A program made the translations under genes and the position numbers. Positions 8,061 through 16,054 of a stretch of DNA of 64,000 nucleotides are shown here, in pieces; position 1 is the stretch's first letter, and each line of letters begins with the position of its first letter. The stretch comes from Streptomyces cyaneogriseus subsp. noncyanogenus (GTDB lineage: Bacteria > Actinomycetota > Actinomycetes > Streptomycetales > Streptomycetaceae). The notes beneath the pieces are model-generated. The model made no database searches and was not told where the DNA came from. It was given only the letters and a program-made list of their open reading frames with translations. The stretch covers positions 7,254,001 through 7,318,000 of the forward strand of contig NZ_CP010849.1 of assembly GCF_000931445.1 (NCBI RefSeq). The letters are read 5' to 3'.

Positions 8061-8726
8061 ATGCGGTTCCAGGATCGTCGGCAGGCCGGACGAGCGCTGG
8101 CCGAGAGGTTGCGGGCCCTGCGGGACGAGGGCGCCCTGCCCGATCCCGTGGTCCTCGCCCTGCCCCGCGGCGGTGTCGCCGTGGCCCGCGAGGTCGCCCG
8201 GGAGCTGGGAGCGCCGCTCGACGTGCTGGTCGTACGGAAGATCGGGGCGCCGTTCCACGAGGAGTACGGCATCGGCGCGATCGCCGGGGACGACGAGCCG
8301 CTCTACGACGAACGCGCCCTGCGCCGGCTGGGCCTCACCGAGGCCGCGCTGGCCCCCGTGGTGGCGCGGGAGCGCGCCGAACTCCGCCGCCGCGAGGAGC
8401 GCTACCGGCAGGGCCGCCCCGCCCCCGAGGTGCGCGGCCGCACCGTGATCGTCGTCGACGACGGACTGGCCACCGGCTCGACGGCGCGCGCGGCCCTGCG
8501 TGCCCTGCGGCGCCGCGGCCCGGGACGGCTGGTGCTGGCCGTGCCGGTCGGGGCGCCGGAGGCGGCGGAGCTGATGCGGGCCGAGGCCGACGAGGTGGTC
8601 TGCCTGTACCGGCCGGCCGCGTTCCAGGCCGTCGGCCTCTGGTACGACGACTTCGAACAACTGACCGATGGTGATGTGCTGGACGCGCTGCACGGCGGCC
8701 GGCCCGTGCACCACCAGGGGAAATGA
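8061..8726 (+). CDS. Phosphoribosyltransferase-domain protein
   Basis: The 221-residue protein has a type I phosphoribosyltransferase fold. The 13-residue PRPP loop VIVVDDGLATGST is at residues 129-141, and a flexible-loop region follows LPRGGVAVAREVA (35-47). It fits the family of PRTases found beside or fused to dienelactone-hydrolase-like proteins and thought to act in nucleotide salvage or stress; the base substrate is unknown. The ATG at 8061 has GGAAGGAGG at 8042-8050. The preceding 70 bp are strikingly purine-rich (runs of G with GGAA). The gene converges on the CoA-transferase gene with only 20 bp between the stops. Confidence 0.85.
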   Translation: MRFQDRRQAGRALAERLRALRDEGALPDPVVLALPRGGVAVAREVARELGAPLDVLVVRKIGAPFHEEYGIGAIAGDDEPLYDERALRRLGLTEAALAPVVARERAELRRREERYRQGRPAPEVRGRTVIVVDDGLATGSTARAALRALRRRGPGRLVLAVPVGAPEAAELMRAEADEVVCLYRPAAFQAVGLWYDDFEQLTDGDVLDALHGGRPVHHQGK

Positions 8727-8746
8727 GCCGAGACGCGCGGGCGTCC

Positions 8747-9934
8747 TCAGACGACGGCGTCCGCGCGCAGTGCCTCGATGTCGCCGGGGCCGCGGCCGAG
8801 TTCCGCGAGGATGGCGTCGGTGTGCTCCCCGACGGCGGGGACGGGATCCATGCGGGCGGGTACGCCCGCGAGGTCGGCCGGCGGCAGCAGGGCGTCCACC
8901 GCCGCTCCGCCCGGTACGGTCACCTCCCGCCAGCGGTCGCGGGCCGCCAGCACGGGGTGGTCGAGGAACGCGGCGACGTCGTTCACCCCGGCGCAGGCGA
9001 TGCCGATGCCCTCCAGCTCCCCCAGGATCTCCTCGCTGCCGGAGCGGGCGCAGCGCCGCGCGACGATCGCGTCGAGCTCCTCGCGGTGGGCGACCCGGTC
9101 GGAGCCGGTGGCGAACCGGGGGTCAGCGGTCAGCTCCGGCCGCCCGAGGAAGTCCGCGCACAGGGCGGCCCACTCCCGCTCGTTCTGGACGGAGAACAGC
9201 ACCTCCTTGCCGTCGGCGGCACGGTAGGCGCCGTACGGGGCGATGGTGGCGTGCCGGGTCCCCAGGCGCGGGGGCTGCCCGCCGCCGTAGCGGGTGTAGT
9301 AGGCGGGCTGGCCCATCCACTCGGCCAGCGCCTCGAACAGCGACACCTCCACCGGGTGGACCGTGCCGGTGGTGGCGCGCGTGTACAGGGCGGTGAGGAC
9401 GCCGCTGTAGGCGTACATGCCCGCGGCGATGTCGGCGACGGAGATGCCGACGCGGGCGGTCGCCTCCGGGGTGCCGGTCAGGGACACCAGGCCCGTCTGG
9501 CACTGGACCAGCAGGTCGTAGGACTTGCGGCCGGCCCAGGGGCCCGTGGTGCCGTACCCGGAGATCGTGCAGGGGATCAGCCGGGGGTGGCGGCGCGTGA
9601 GGGCGTCCGCGTCCAGGCCCAGGCGGCCCGCGGCGCCCGGGGCGAGGTTCTGGACGAACACGTCGGCCCCGCGCAGCAGGTCGTGGAGGATCTCGCGGGC
9701 TCTTCGGTCCTTCAGATCCAGGGTGAGGGACTCCTTGGACCGGTTGAGCCACACGAAGTAGCTGGAGTGGCCGTGTACCGCCGTGTCGTAGCGGCGGGCG
9801 AAATCGCCCCCGCCCGGCCGCTCCACCTTGATGACCCGCGCGCCGAGATCGGCGAGCTGGCGGGTGGCGTAGGGCGCCGCCACGGCCTGCTCCACGCTGA
9901 CCACCGTCACGCCGGACAGAGGAAGCCGCCCCAC
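8747..9934 (-). CDS. Family III CoA-transferase (CaiB/BaiF type)
   Basis: The protein is about 395 residues, a standard length for the CaiB/BaiF family, which moves CoA between carboxylic acids through an aspartyl-CoA thioester. The N-terminal LSGVTVVSVEQAVAAPYATRQLADLGARVIKVERPGGGD is diagnostic, and the catalytic Asp is in RKSYDLLVQ (about residue 140). GISVADIAAGMYAYSGVLTALY follows. The start is taken as the GTG at 9934, seven bases after GGAGG; the GTG at 9940 would sit almost on top of it. The acyl substrate cannot be read from sequence. A near-perfect vegetative promoter precedes it, so it is likely expressed constitutively. Confidence 0.9.
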   Translation of the reverse strand: MGRLPLSGVTVVSVEQAVAAPYATRQLADLGARVIKVERPGGGDFARRYDTAVHGHSSYFVWLNRSKESLTLDLKDRRAREILHDLLRGADVFVQNLAPGAAGRLGLDADALTRRHPRLIPCTISGYGTTGPWAGRKSYDLLVQCQTGLVSLTGTPEATARVGISVADIAAGMYAYSGVLTALYTRATTGTVHPVEVSLFEALAEWMGQPAYYTRYGGGQPPRLGTRHATIAPYGAYRAADGKEVLFSVQNEREWAALCADFLGRPELTADPRFATGSDRVAHREELDAIVARRCARSGSEEILGELEGIGIACAGVNDVAAFLDHPVLAARDRWREVTVPGGAAVDALLPPADLAGVPARMDPVPAVGEHTDAILAELGRGPGDIEALRADAVV

Positions 9935-9997
9935 GCTCACGCCTCCTGCCCGCGCCGGGACGCCCGCCGGCGGTGCCCGGCGGACCGTGTCCGCTGA

Positions 9998-10026
9998 TTA
10001 GTACGGCCCGGTCGAGCCCCTGTCAA
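9998..10026 (-). promoter_or_regulatory. Vegetative-type promoter for the CoA-transferase gene
   Basis: Read on the minus strand, TTGACA (10026-10021) is separated by 17 bp from TACTAA (10003-9998). Both boxes match the HrdB/sigma-70 consensus closely, and the predicted transcription start near 9991 leaves a leader of about 57 bases before the GTG at 9934. Confidence 0.7.
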
Positions 10027-10111
10027 CGGTGCCTCCGCCGCCGTCACCTGCGCCTTCGCCGGGTCCGCCGCAGCCGGACCGGCGGCCCGGGGCGGCGGGC
10101 CCCCGCTCCGG

Positions 10112-10330
10112 TCACCGCTCGGCGGGGCTGTGGTGGTCCGGCGCGGGGCGGCTGCGGGAGACCACGCGCGTGCCGCGGGCGTCGACGATCCGGACCTGGA
10201 GCGAGCCGCAGCCGCACCGGGTCCACACCGTGCGGCCCGCGGCGGTGCCGTGCCCGGACACCACCTGGAAGGGCTCGGCGCCGTCCGGCCACCCGCAGTA
10301 CGGGCAGACGGCACCGGTCTGGCTGTCCAT
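10112..10330 (-). CDS. Small zinc-ribbon protein, unknown function
   Basis: The 72-residue protein carries an N-terminal CPYC (Cys9, Cys12) and a CGC near residue 40, a pattern that could bind one zinc as a ribbon. No other domain, signal peptide or membrane segment is visible. The start ATG at 10330 has GAAGGAG six bases upstream, which supports a real gene despite its size. It lies between the CoA-transferase and LysR genes, and its role is unknown. Similar short CxxC proteins occur across actinomycetes. Confidence 0.65.
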   Translation of the reverse strand: MDSQTGAVCPYCGWPDGAEPFQVVSGHGTAAGRTVWTRCGCGSLQVRIVDARGTRVVSRSRPAPDHHSPAER

Positions 10331-10404
10331 GGCCGCTCCTTCCGTGGATCGGAGTGGCCGCCGGTCCGTGCCCGGCCGTCACCACCCGGCAAGGGTGCGC
10401 CGGA

Positions 10405-10436
10405 TGGACCATGCATGTCCAGGTTGACTTGGTGGA
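10405..10436. promoter_or_regulatory. Candidate LysR operator and -35 region
   Basis: TGGAC-N7-GTCCA (10405-10421) is followed by a second TCCA...TGGA dyad (10418-10436) that overlaps TTGACT (10424-10429). The position, 25-55 bp upstream of the LysR start, suits an autoregulatory site that also controls the divergent zinc-ribbon gene. The matching -10 box is poor. Confidence 0.35.
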
Positions 10437-10459
10437 CTCGACCGTGAAGCGTGGCCTTC

Positions 10460-11365
10460 ATGATTGATCTGCGCCGGCTCCACGTCCTGCGGGCGGTCGC
10501 CCACTACGGCACGGTGACCGCCGCCGCCCGCGCCCTGCACGTCACCCCGTCCGCCGCCTCCCAGCAGATCCGGCAGCTCGCCCGGGAGCTGGGTGTGGAC
10601 CTGCTGGAGCCGCAGGGCCGCGGCGTACGGCTGACGCCGGCCGCCGAGAGCCTCCTCGCGCACGCCGACGCCATCCAGGCCCGCTGGGAGCAGGCCGAGC
10701 TCGATCTGCGGGCCGGTCACGGGACCCCCGGCGGGCCGTTGCGCGTGACCGGATTCCCGGTGGCGGTCTCGGTGCTGCTGGCGCCGATGGCGGCGCGGCT
10801 GCGCGCCCGTCATCCGCGTCTGTCGGTCCGGATCCGGGAGGCGGGCGTGCCGGACAGCTTCGACCTGCTGTTCGAGGGTGAGGCCGACCTGGCCGTGGTG
10901 GAGGCCACGCCGCGCAATCCGCCGATGGGCGACGCCCGCTTCGACCAGCGCCCCCTGCTGGACGATCCCTTCGACCTCGTCGTCCCCGAGGACCACCCGC
11001 TCGCCGGACGCGACCGCGTCGATCTGGCGGAGGCGGCGCGCGAGGCGTGGATCGCGCCCGTGCCCGAAAGCCCCTGCCGGCCGCACGTGATGTCGGCGTG
11101 CGGAGCCGCCGGCTTCACCCCGGACGTGGTCCACCACGCGCTGGACTGGAACGTCACCGCCCATCTCGTCGCCCACCGGCTGGGGGTCGCCCTGATCCCG
11201 CGCCTCGCCCACACCGCCCCGCATCTGCCGGTCGCGCGGGTGCCCTGCGCGGGCCGCCCGCACCGCAAGCTGCTGACCTGCACGCGCCGGGCCGGGCACC
11301 GGCGCCCGGCGGTCGCGGCGGCGCTGGAGGAACTGCGCGCACTGGCGCGGACGGCGGTGGCGTGA
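10460..11365 (+). CDS. LysR-family transcriptional regulator
   Basis: The 301-residue protein begins MIDLRRLHVLRAVAHYGTVT and has the LysR winged helix-turn-helix in the first 65 residues (AAARALHVTPSAASQQIRQL). The effector domain follows from about residue 90, with SFDLLFEGEADLAVVEA and the hinge-proximal PLRVTGFPVAVSVLLAPM. The effector is unknown. The ATG at 10460 is preferred over an upstream GTG at 10451 because it matches the usual LysR N-terminus; neither has a convincing ribosome binding site. It is divergent from the zinc-ribbon gene and may control it. Confidence 0.85.
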   Translation: MIDLRRLHVLRAVAHYGTVTAAARALHVTPSAASQQIRQLARELGVDLLEPQGRGVRLTPAAESLLAHADAIQARWEQAELDLRAGHGTPGGPLRVTGFPVAVSVLLAPMAARLRARHPRLSVRIREAGVPDSFDLLFEGEADLAVVEATPRNPPMGDARFDQRPLLDDPFDLVVPEDHPLAGRDRVDLAEAAREAWIAPVPESPCRPHVMSACGAAGFTPDVVHHALDWNVTAHLVAHRLGVALIPRLAHTAPHLPVARVPCAGRPHRKLLTCTRRAGHRRPAVAAALEELRALARTAVA

Positions 11366-11427
11366 GACCGGACCGGCGGGCCGGCGGGAACCGCCCGAGC
11401 CGGGTGCGGCGGTGCTCCGGGCAGGCG

Positions 11428-11502
11428 AGAGGGCCGCGAAGCCCGGCGTGCGGACTTCCGGCCCTCTGATGGCCCGTGGGGCGGACCCGTGGTGCGGGTC
11501 CG
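11428..11502. terminator. Two hairpins between convergent genes
   Basis: The first hairpin pairs AGAGGGCCG (11428-11436) with CGGCCCTCT (11459-11467), extended inward by GAAG/CTTC around one bulge. The second is a perfect 8-bp stem, CGGACCCG (11482-11489) with CGGGTCCG (11495-11502). Both fall in the 148-bp gap between the LysR gene and the FMN reductase gene. Confidence 0.6.
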
Positions 11503-11513
11503 TGGCGCGCCGG

Positions 11514-12077
11514 TCAGGCGGCCGCGGCCTCGCCGACCTGGCCCTGGAGGTGGGCGACGACCTCGGTGAGCTGCGCGGCGACCTCGGCGTCGTCGGCCGG
11601 GTGGGTCGCGCCGAAACGGGTGGCGGAGCCCGGGATGGACAGCTTGATGTCCTCGACGACCTTGCCGCCGGCGACACCCACGGACTTACGGGTGTCGTCG
11701 TGCGCCCAGACGCCGCCGTACTGGCCGAGGGCGGTGCCGACCACGGCGACCGGCTTGCCGCTGATGGCACCGGCGCCGTACGGGCGGGACAGCCAGTCGA
11801 TGGCGTTCTTCAGGACGGCCGGGATCGTGCCGTTGTACTCCGGGGTGAACAGCAGCAGGGCGCCGGCCTCCCCGGCGGCCTCGCGCAGCCGGAGCGCGGC
11901 GGCGGGGACGCTGCCCTCGACGTCGATGTCCTCGTTGTAGAAGGGGATCTCCGCCAGGCCCTCGAAGAGCTGCACCTCGGTGCCCGCCGGGGCGAGCTTC
12001 ACGGCGGCTTCGGCGAGCTGGCGGTTGTGCGAGCCGGCGCGGACGCTGCCGACGAGAGCGAGGATGCGGACGGACAT
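11514..12077 (-). CDS. NAD(P)H-dependent FMN reductase, flavodoxin-like
   Basis: The 187-residue protein fits the NADPH-dependent FMN/quinone reductase family. The phosphate-binding loop of the flavodoxin fold is GSVRAGSHNRQLA (10-22), and the FMN-ring contact is TPEYNGTIPAVLKNAIDWLSRP. Such enzymes reduce quinones, azo compounds or chromate by two-electron transfer. The ATG at 12077 has GGGAG seven bases upstream. It is divergent from a TetR gene, and the gap holds two copies of a CGGACC-GGTCC palindrome, so induction by a quinone or electrophile through that TetR protein is likely. Confidence 0.9.
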   Translation of the reverse strand: MSVRILALVGSVRAGSHNRQLAEAAVKLAPAGTEVQLFEGLAEIPFYNEDIDVEGSVPAAALRLREAAGEAGALLLFTPEYNGTIPAVLKNAIDWLSRPYGAGAISGKPVAVVGTALGQYGGVWAHDDTRKSVGVAGGKVVEDIKLSIPGSATRFGATHPADDAEVAAQLTEVVAHLQGQVGEAAAA

Positions 12078-12116
12078 GAGAACTCCCAGGTATGCGGAAA
12101 CACTGCTGCAATAATC

Positions 12117-12130
12117 CGGACCGTGGTCCG
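12117..12130. promoter_or_regulatory. TetR operator copy 1 (GGACCGTGGTCC core)
   Basis: CGGACCGTGGTCCG is a near-perfect dyad 40 bp upstream of the FMN reductase start. A second copy lies 36 bp away centre to centre, on the other side of the divergent promoter region. Confidence 0.7.
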
Positions 12131-12152
12131 TTTAACTTTCTACCACCCTAAG

Positions 12153-12166
12153 CGGACCGCGGTCCA
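12153..12166. promoter_or_regulatory. TetR operator copy 2 (GGACCGCGGTCC core)
   Basis: GGACCGCGGTCC is a perfect 12-bp palindrome 31 bp before the TetR start codon. Together with copy 1 it suggests autoregulation plus repression of the divergent reductase gene. Confidence 0.7.
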
Positions 12167-12196
12167 GTTTTCTTCCCGATGCTTTACGCTGTTTTC

Positions 12197-12859
12197 ATGC
12201 CAGCCGCGCCGCCCCCCTGCCCGAAGCCGCAACAGGACGTGGAACCAGTCGAGTTGCTCCAGTTGGGCGCCGACGACACCGAGTGCGGCCTGCGCGCCGA
12301 CGCCGCGCGCAACCGGGCCCGGCTGCTGGAGGCCGCCGCGCGGCTGGTGGCGGAGCACGGCGCGGCCGGGGTCACGATGGAGGCGGTCGCCGCGGCGGCC
12401 CGTGTGGGCAAAGGCACGGTGTTCCGCCGCTTCGGCGACCGCACCGGGCTGCTCCTCGCGCTGCTGGACCACTCCGAGAAGAAGTTCCAGGCCGCGCTCC
12501 TCGGCGGTCCTCCGCCGCTGGGCCCGGGGGCGCCGCCGCTGGAGCGGCTGCGGGCGTTCGGCTGCGCGGTGCTGCGCCGCACCTCTGACGAACTCGAACT
12601 GCAACTGGCGGCCGAGCCCGCCGCCGAGCGCCGTTTCACGGCCCCGCCCCGCCGTTTCCTGCGCGGCCACGTGGTCCTGCTGCTGCGGCAGCTGCTGCCC
12701 GGTGCCGACGTGGAGCTGCTCGCCCACACCCTGATGGCCTACCTCGACCCCGTCCTGGTCCATCACCTCACCCGGCAGTGCCAGATGCCGCCGGCCCGGC
12801 TGGAGGCGGGCTGGCTCGACCTGGTCGCCCGGGTGACCCGCACCGGCCCGCCCGGATAG
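12197..12859 (+). CDS. TetR-family regulator divergent from the FMN reductase gene
   Basis: The protein is 220 residues from the ATG at 12197 (226 from an in-frame ATG at 12179, which places the start nearer the operator). After a Pro-rich and acidic lead of about 35 residues, the TetR helix-turn-helix runs through RARLLEAAARLVAEHGAAGVTMEAVAAAARVGKGTVFRRFGDRTGLL. The C-terminal domain is helical and unremarkable. No ribosome binding site is clear for either start. The two palindromes in the shared intergenic region are its probable operators, making the adjacent flavin reductase its main target. Confidence 0.85.
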   Translation: MPAAPPPCPKPQQDVEPVELLQLGADDTECGLRADAARNRARLLEAAARLVAEHGAAGVTMEAVAAAARVGKGTVFRRFGDRTGLLLALLDHSEKKFQAALLGGPPPLGPGAPPLERLRAFGCAVLRRTSDELELQLAAEPAAERRFTAPPRRFLRGHVVLLLRQLLPGADVELLAHTLMAYLDPVLVHHLTRQCQMPPARLEAGWLDLVARVTRTGPPG

Positions 12860-12954
12860 CCCGGCGGCCCGCCGCCGCCCGTCCCGGGGCCGCCGCCCAC
12901 CGGGCCGCCCCGCCCGAGGCGTCGCCGTCCGCTTCTGCCAAGATGCGGTACGTC

Positions 12955-13989
12955 ATGGTGCAGATACCCAAAACGCCCGCCGCCGCGTCCCGCGCGCCGC
13001 GCTCCGCGCCCACGAGCACCGATGTGGCCCGACTGGCCGGCGTCTCACGCGCGACCGTCTCGTACGTCCTCAACGACACCGGCGCCGTCCGGATCAGCGA
13101 ACCCACCCGCCGCCGCGTCCACGAGGCCGCGCGCGAGCTGGGCTACGTCCCGCACGCGGCGGCCCGCAGCCTGCGCGCCGGCCACAGCCGCATGGTCCTG
13201 ATGCCCGCGCCGGCCATCCCGGCCGGCCCGCTCTACAGCCGCTTCCTCAGCGAGCTCCAGAAGGCCCTCGGCCACCTGGACTACACGGTCGTGCAGTACG
13301 GCAGTGTCGGCCTGCGGGGCGACGAGGCCGCCCGGGCCTGGGCCGAACTGCGGCCGGTCGCCGTACTCGTCCCCGGAGCCGATCTCGGCCCGCAGGGCGT
13401 CGCCGTGCTCAAGCGGTCCGGCGCGCGGGCCGTGGTCACCCTCGGCCCCGAGCCGGTCGAGGGCGCGCACGCGCTGCTCATGGACCACCGGACGGTCGGC
13501 CGGTGCGCCGGCCGCCACCTGTACGAGCGCGGCCGCCGCCGCATCGGCGTGGTCGTGCCCGAGGAGGCCGGCCTGGAGGCGTTCGCCGGGCCCCGGCTCG
13601 ACGGCGTCCGCCGCGCCGTGCGCGGCACGGGAACCACCGTCACCGAACTGCCCCTCGCCTACGACGAGCGGGCCGCCGCCGCGCTCGCCGCCCGCTGGCG
13701 CTCGCTCCGCCTCGACGCCGTCTTCGCCTACAACGACGAATACGCCATGCTGCTGATGCGCGCCCTCCAGGACGAGGGGATCGGCATCCCGGAGGAGACG
13801 GCCGTGATCGGCGCCGACGACCTCATGCTCGGACGGCTGCTGCGACCGCGCCTGAGCACGGTCCGCATCCGGCTGCCCTCGGGCCCGCAACTCGCCGAGC
13901 TGGTCGACCGGGCCGTCCGCGACCCGGCCGCCGCACCCGTCAGGCGCAGGGTGCTGGACGCCACGCCGGTGCACCGCGAGTCCACCTGA
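12955..13989 (+). CDS. LacI-family transcriptional regulator
   Basis: The 344-residue protein has a LacI helix-turn-helix at about residues 22-70 (STDVARLAGVSRATVSYVLNDTG, then ISEPTRRRVHEAARELGYVPHAAARSLRAG). A periplasmic-binding-like sensor domain follows, ending with AVIGADDLMLGRLLRPRLSTVRI. The sensor usually binds a sugar or metabolite, not predictable here. There is an ATG at 12943 as well as at 12955; neither has a Shine-Dalgarno site, so a leaderless message is possible. No sugar transporter or hydrolase genes lie beside it, so its regulon is likely elsewhere. Confidence 0.85.
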   Translation: MVQIPKTPAAASRAPRSAPTSTDVARLAGVSRATVSYVLNDTGAVRISEPTRRRVHEAARELGYVPHAAARSLRAGHSRMVLMPAPAIPAGPLYSRFLSELQKALGHLDYTVVQYGSVGLRGDEAARAWAELRPVAVLVPGADLGPQGVAVLKRSGARAVVTLGPEPVEGAHALLMDHRTVGRCAGRHLYERGRRRIGVVVPEEAGLEAFAGPRLDGVRRAVRGTGTTVTELPLAYDERAAAALAARWRSLRLDAVFAYNDEYAMLLMRALQDEGIGIPEETAVIGADDLMLGRLLRPRLSTVRIRLPSGPQLAELVDRAVRDPAAAPVRRRVLDATPVHREST

Positions 13990-14073
13990 AGCCCCCGCCC
14001 GCCGCACCGCGGACCGGACCGCCGGCCCCCCGGCCAGCCGCCGGCCCCCGCACCGCGGACCCGGCCGCAGCCC

Positions 14074-14487
14074 TTACGCGCCCTGACCGGACTCGCCCTG
14101 TCCGGACTCGCCCTGTCCGGCCTGCCCCTGCTGCTGGGCGATCGTCCTGCGGACCTCGTCCATGTCCAGCTTCCGGGCCTGCCCGATGACGTCCGCCAGA
14201 GCGGCCTCGGGCAGCGCCCCCGGCTGCGCGAACACGGCGACCTGGTCGCGCACGATCATCAGCGTGGGAATGGACTGGATGCCGAAGGCCGCGGCGAGTT
14301 CCGGCTGGGCCTCGGTGTCGACCTTGCCGAACACCAGGTCGGGATTGGCCTCGGCCGCCTTCTCGTAGACCGGCGCGAACTGACGGCACGGACCGCACCA
14401 CTCCGCCCAGAAGTCGATCAGGACGAACTCGTTGTCCGTGACCGTCTGGTCGAAGTTCTCCTTGGTGAGCTCCACGGTGCTGCTCAT
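14074..14487 (-). CDS. Thioredoxin with a repetitive C-terminal tail
   Basis: The 137-residue protein has the thioredoxin active site WCGPC (Cys31, Cys34) after FVLIDFWAE, the cis-Pro region SIPTLMIV, and a typical start (MSSTVELTKENFDQTV). It is about 30 residues longer than E. coli thioredoxin: the tail after QARKLDMDEVRRTIAQQQ is a Gly/Gln/Glu/Ser repeat built on GQGES. At DNA level the tail contains a 15-bp unit in exact tandem (14089-14103 and 14104-14118). The ATG at 14487 has a modest GAGGGA upstream. It is divergent from a disulfide oxidoreductase gene, suggesting a shared redox role. Confidence 0.9.
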   Translation of the reverse strand: MSSTVELTKENFDQTVTDNEFVLIDFWAEWCGPCRQFAPVYEKAAEANPDLVFGKVDTEAQPELAAAFGIQSIPTLMIVRDQVAVFAQPGALPEAALADVIGQARKLDMDEVRRTIAQQQGQAGQGESGQGESGQGA

Positions 14488-14607
14488 GGGGTGTTCCCTC
14501 TTCCTGATGTCGGGGGCGAAGCCGTCGGCACAACACGGCCGTCCGGGCGGGTATTCCGCGCGCGTACCCCTGTGGCCACCCCGCACACCACCCACCAGAC
14601 TGGCCCC

Positions 14608-16041
14608 ATGACGGATACGGAAACCAACGCGTACGACATCGTGGTGATCGGCGCGGGCCCCGTCGGCGAGAACGTCGCCGACCGCACCCGGGCCGCCGGG
14701 CTGACCACGGCCATCGTGGAGAACGAGCTGGTCGGCGGCGAATGCTCCTACTGGGCGTGCATGCCCAGCAAGGCGCTGCTCCGCCCGGTCATCGCCCGCG
14801 CCGAGGCCCGCCGCGTGCCCGGACTGCGCCAGTCGGTACAGGGCCCCCTCGACGCGCCCGCCGTGCTCGCCCACCGCGACGAGTACACCTCCCACTGGAA
14901 GGACGACGGCCAGGTGCGGTGGCTGGAGGGCGTCGGTGTCGACCTGCACCGCGGCCGGGGCCGGATCAGCGGTCCGCGCACGGTCACCGTGACCGGCCCG
15001 GAGGGCGAGCGGCGCGTCCTGACCGCCCGGTACGCCGTCGCCGTCTGCACCGGCAGCCGCGCCGCCCTGCCCGACCTGCCGGGACTCGACGCCGTACGCC
15101 CCTGGACCAGCCGCGAGGCCACCAGCGCCAAGGCCGTGCCCGGCCGGCTGATCGTGGTGGGCGGCGGCGTGGTCGCCGCCGAGATGGCCACCGCCTGGCA
15201 GGCCCTCGGCTCCCGGGTCACCCTGCTGGTGCGCGGCAAGGGCCTGCTCCCCCGGATGGAGCCGTTCGCCGGTGAACTGGTCGCCGAGGCGCTGACCGAG
15301 GCCGGGGCGGACATCCGCACGGGCACCTCCGTCACGTCGGTGACCCGGGAGAACGGCACGGTCGTGGCCGTCACCGACCGCGGCGACCGCATCGAGGCCG
15401 ACGAAATCCTCTTCGCCACCGGCCGCGCCCCGCGCACCGACGACATCGGCCTGGAGAGCATCGGCCTCGAACCGGGCTCCTGGCTGGAGGTCGACGACAG
15501 CCTGCGGGTGCACGGCCACGACTGGCTGTACGCCGTCGGCGACGTCAACCGGCGCGCCCTCCTCACCCACCAGGGCAAGTACCAGGCGCGGATCGCCGGC
15601 GCCGCGATCGCCGCCCGGGCCTCCGGCACCGCCGGCCTGGAGTCCCACCCCTGGGGCGCGCACGCGGCGACCGCCGACCACGCCGCCGTCCCGCAGGTGG
15701 TGTTCACCGATCCGGAGGCCGCGTCCGTGGGCCTGTCCCTGGCCGAGGCGGAAGAGGCGGGCCACCGCGTCCGCGCAGTCGACGTGGACCTGTCGTCGGT
15801 GGCCGGAGCCGGCCTGTACGGCGACGGCTACCGGGGCCGGGCCCGCATGGTGGTCGACCTGGAGGACGAGATCCTACGCGGCCTGACCCTCGTCGGCCCC
15901 GGCGTCGGCGAGCTCGTCCACTCGGCGACGATCGCGGTCGCCGGGCAGGTCCCGGTGGACCGCCTGTGGCACGCCGTGCCCTCCTACCCGACGATCAGCG
16001 AGGTGTGGCTGCGGCTGCTGGAGGCGTACCGGGACAACTGA
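14608..16041 (+). CDS. Pyridine nucleotide-disulfide oxidoreductase (mercuric reductase/lipoamide dehydrogenase-like)
   Basis: The 477-residue flavoprotein has the FAD motif VVIGAGPVGENVA (12-24) and the redox-active pair in GGECSYWACMPSK (Cys46, Cys51). An NAD(P)-binding fold is seen at LIVVGGGVVAAEMATAW, then the second FAD motif LYAVGDVN and a dimerization domain. The usual C-terminal HxxxxE dyad is not clear: the end reads PVDRLWHAVPSYPTISEVWLRLLEAY, with the family HAHPTLSE replaced by SYPTISE, so the active-site base is changed and the substrate is uncertain. It lacks mercury-binding N-terminal Cys repeats. The ATG at 14608 has no ribosome binding site and may be leaderless. It is divergent from thioredoxin. 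Confidence 0.88.
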   Translation: MTDTETNAYDIVVIGAGPVGENVADRTRAAGLTTAIVENELVGGECSYWACMPSKALLRPVIARAEARRVPGLRQSVQGPLDAPAVLAHRDEYTSHWKDDGQVRWLEGVGVDLHRGRGRISGPRTVTVTGPEGERRVLTARYAVAVCTGSRAALPDLPGLDAVRPWTSREATSAKAVPGRLIVVGGGVVAAEMATAWQALGSRVTLLVRGKGLLPRMEPFAGELVAEALTEAGADIRTGTSVTSVTRENGTVVAVTDRGDRIEADEILFATGRAPRTDDIGLESIGLEPGSWLEVDDSLRVHGHDWLYAVGDVNRRALLTHQGKYQARIAGAAIAARASGTAGLESHPWGAHAATADHAAVPQVVFTDPEAASVGLSLAEAEEAGHRVRAVDVDLSSVAGAGLYGDGYRGRARMVVDLEDEILRGLTLVGPGVGELVHSATIAVAGQVPVDRLWHAVPSYPTISEVWLRLLEAYRDN

Positions 16042-16054
16042 TCCCGCCCCGCCG

